A stretch of 64,000 nucleotides of DNA, from assembly GCA_032191485.1 (NCBI GenBank), contig JAVDOI010000003.1, positions 8,441,986 through 8,505,985 of the forward strand, given 5' to 3'. Shown here piece by piece: positions 63,991 to 64,000 of this stretch (position 1 is its first letter; each line of letters opens with the position of its first letter). The DNA comes from Leptoclinus maculatus. Its lineage: Eukaryota > Chordata > Actinopteri > Perciformes > Stichaeidae. A program made the translations under genes and the position numbers. A model generated the notes under the pieces. The model was not told the origin of the DNA, searched no databases, and saw only the letters and a program-made list of their open reading frames with translations.

Positions 63991-64000
63991 ACATTGTCCG

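Overview
The window looks like nuclear DNA from a teleost fish, probably a spiny-rayed (percomorph) species. It holds three intron-containing vertebrate developmental genes, long AT-rich gene-free intervals, very long CA/TG microsatellites and several degenerate interspersed repeats of kinds I associate with percomorph genomes. No bacterial, viral or phage-like content was seen.

Three protein-coding genes are supported, all transcription factors. nkx2.4 is on the minus strand at 3924-5478 (2 coding exons, 351 aa). nkx2.2 is on the minus strand at 25747-27283 (2 coding exons, 271 aa). pax1 is on the plus strand at 58941-62829 (5 coding exons, 361 aa, with a 4-nt coding first exon). All splice junctions were placed by hand; each has GT/AG ends and preserves the family protein sequence. 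Order and polarity (nkx2.4 and nkx2.2 transcribed away from pax1) match the NKX2-4/NKX2-2/PAX1 block of human chromosome 20 and correspond to part of the deuterostome 'pharyngeal gene cluster'. The teleost a/b suffixes (nkx2.4b, nkx2.2a, pax1a) are inferred from remembered similarity to zebrafish proteins and from linkage, so they are less certain than the gene identities.

Layout: 1-3.2 kb is gene-free, with simple repeats. 3.2-5.7 kb is nkx2.4 with its 3' UTR and promoter. 5.7-25 kb is a gene-free interval with a probable conserved element near 6.8 kb, a cluster of TTACGCAC motifs at 7.9-9.3 kb and three related tRNA-SINE-like fragments at 12.5, 15.6 and 17.0 kb. 25-27.7 kb is nkx2.2. 27.7-58.9 kb is a 31-kb gene-free interval that looks regulatory near nkx2.2: a perfect Gli site with Sox motifs at 28.7 kb, tandem FoxA motifs at 30.0 kb and a block with an exact 16-bp direct repeat at 31.3/31.5 kb. 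Further on it is more repeat-bearing: an interspersed repeat at 40.8-41.2 kb, further repeat fragments at 45.7 and 49.6 kb, and CA arrays over 110 bp at 51.4 and 55.4 kb. 58.9-63.4 kb is pax1, and the last 0.6 kb again looks like conserved noncoding sequence.

In known biology these factors act in Shh-dependent ventral patterning and foregut development: Nkx2.2 in floor-plate-adjacent neural progenitors and pancreas, Nkx2.4/2.1 in hypothalamus and thyroid, Pax1 in pharyngeal pouches and sclerotome. The most interesting content is therefore candidate shared regulatory DNA rather than a new protein system. All conservation statements are judgements by eye and need alignment.
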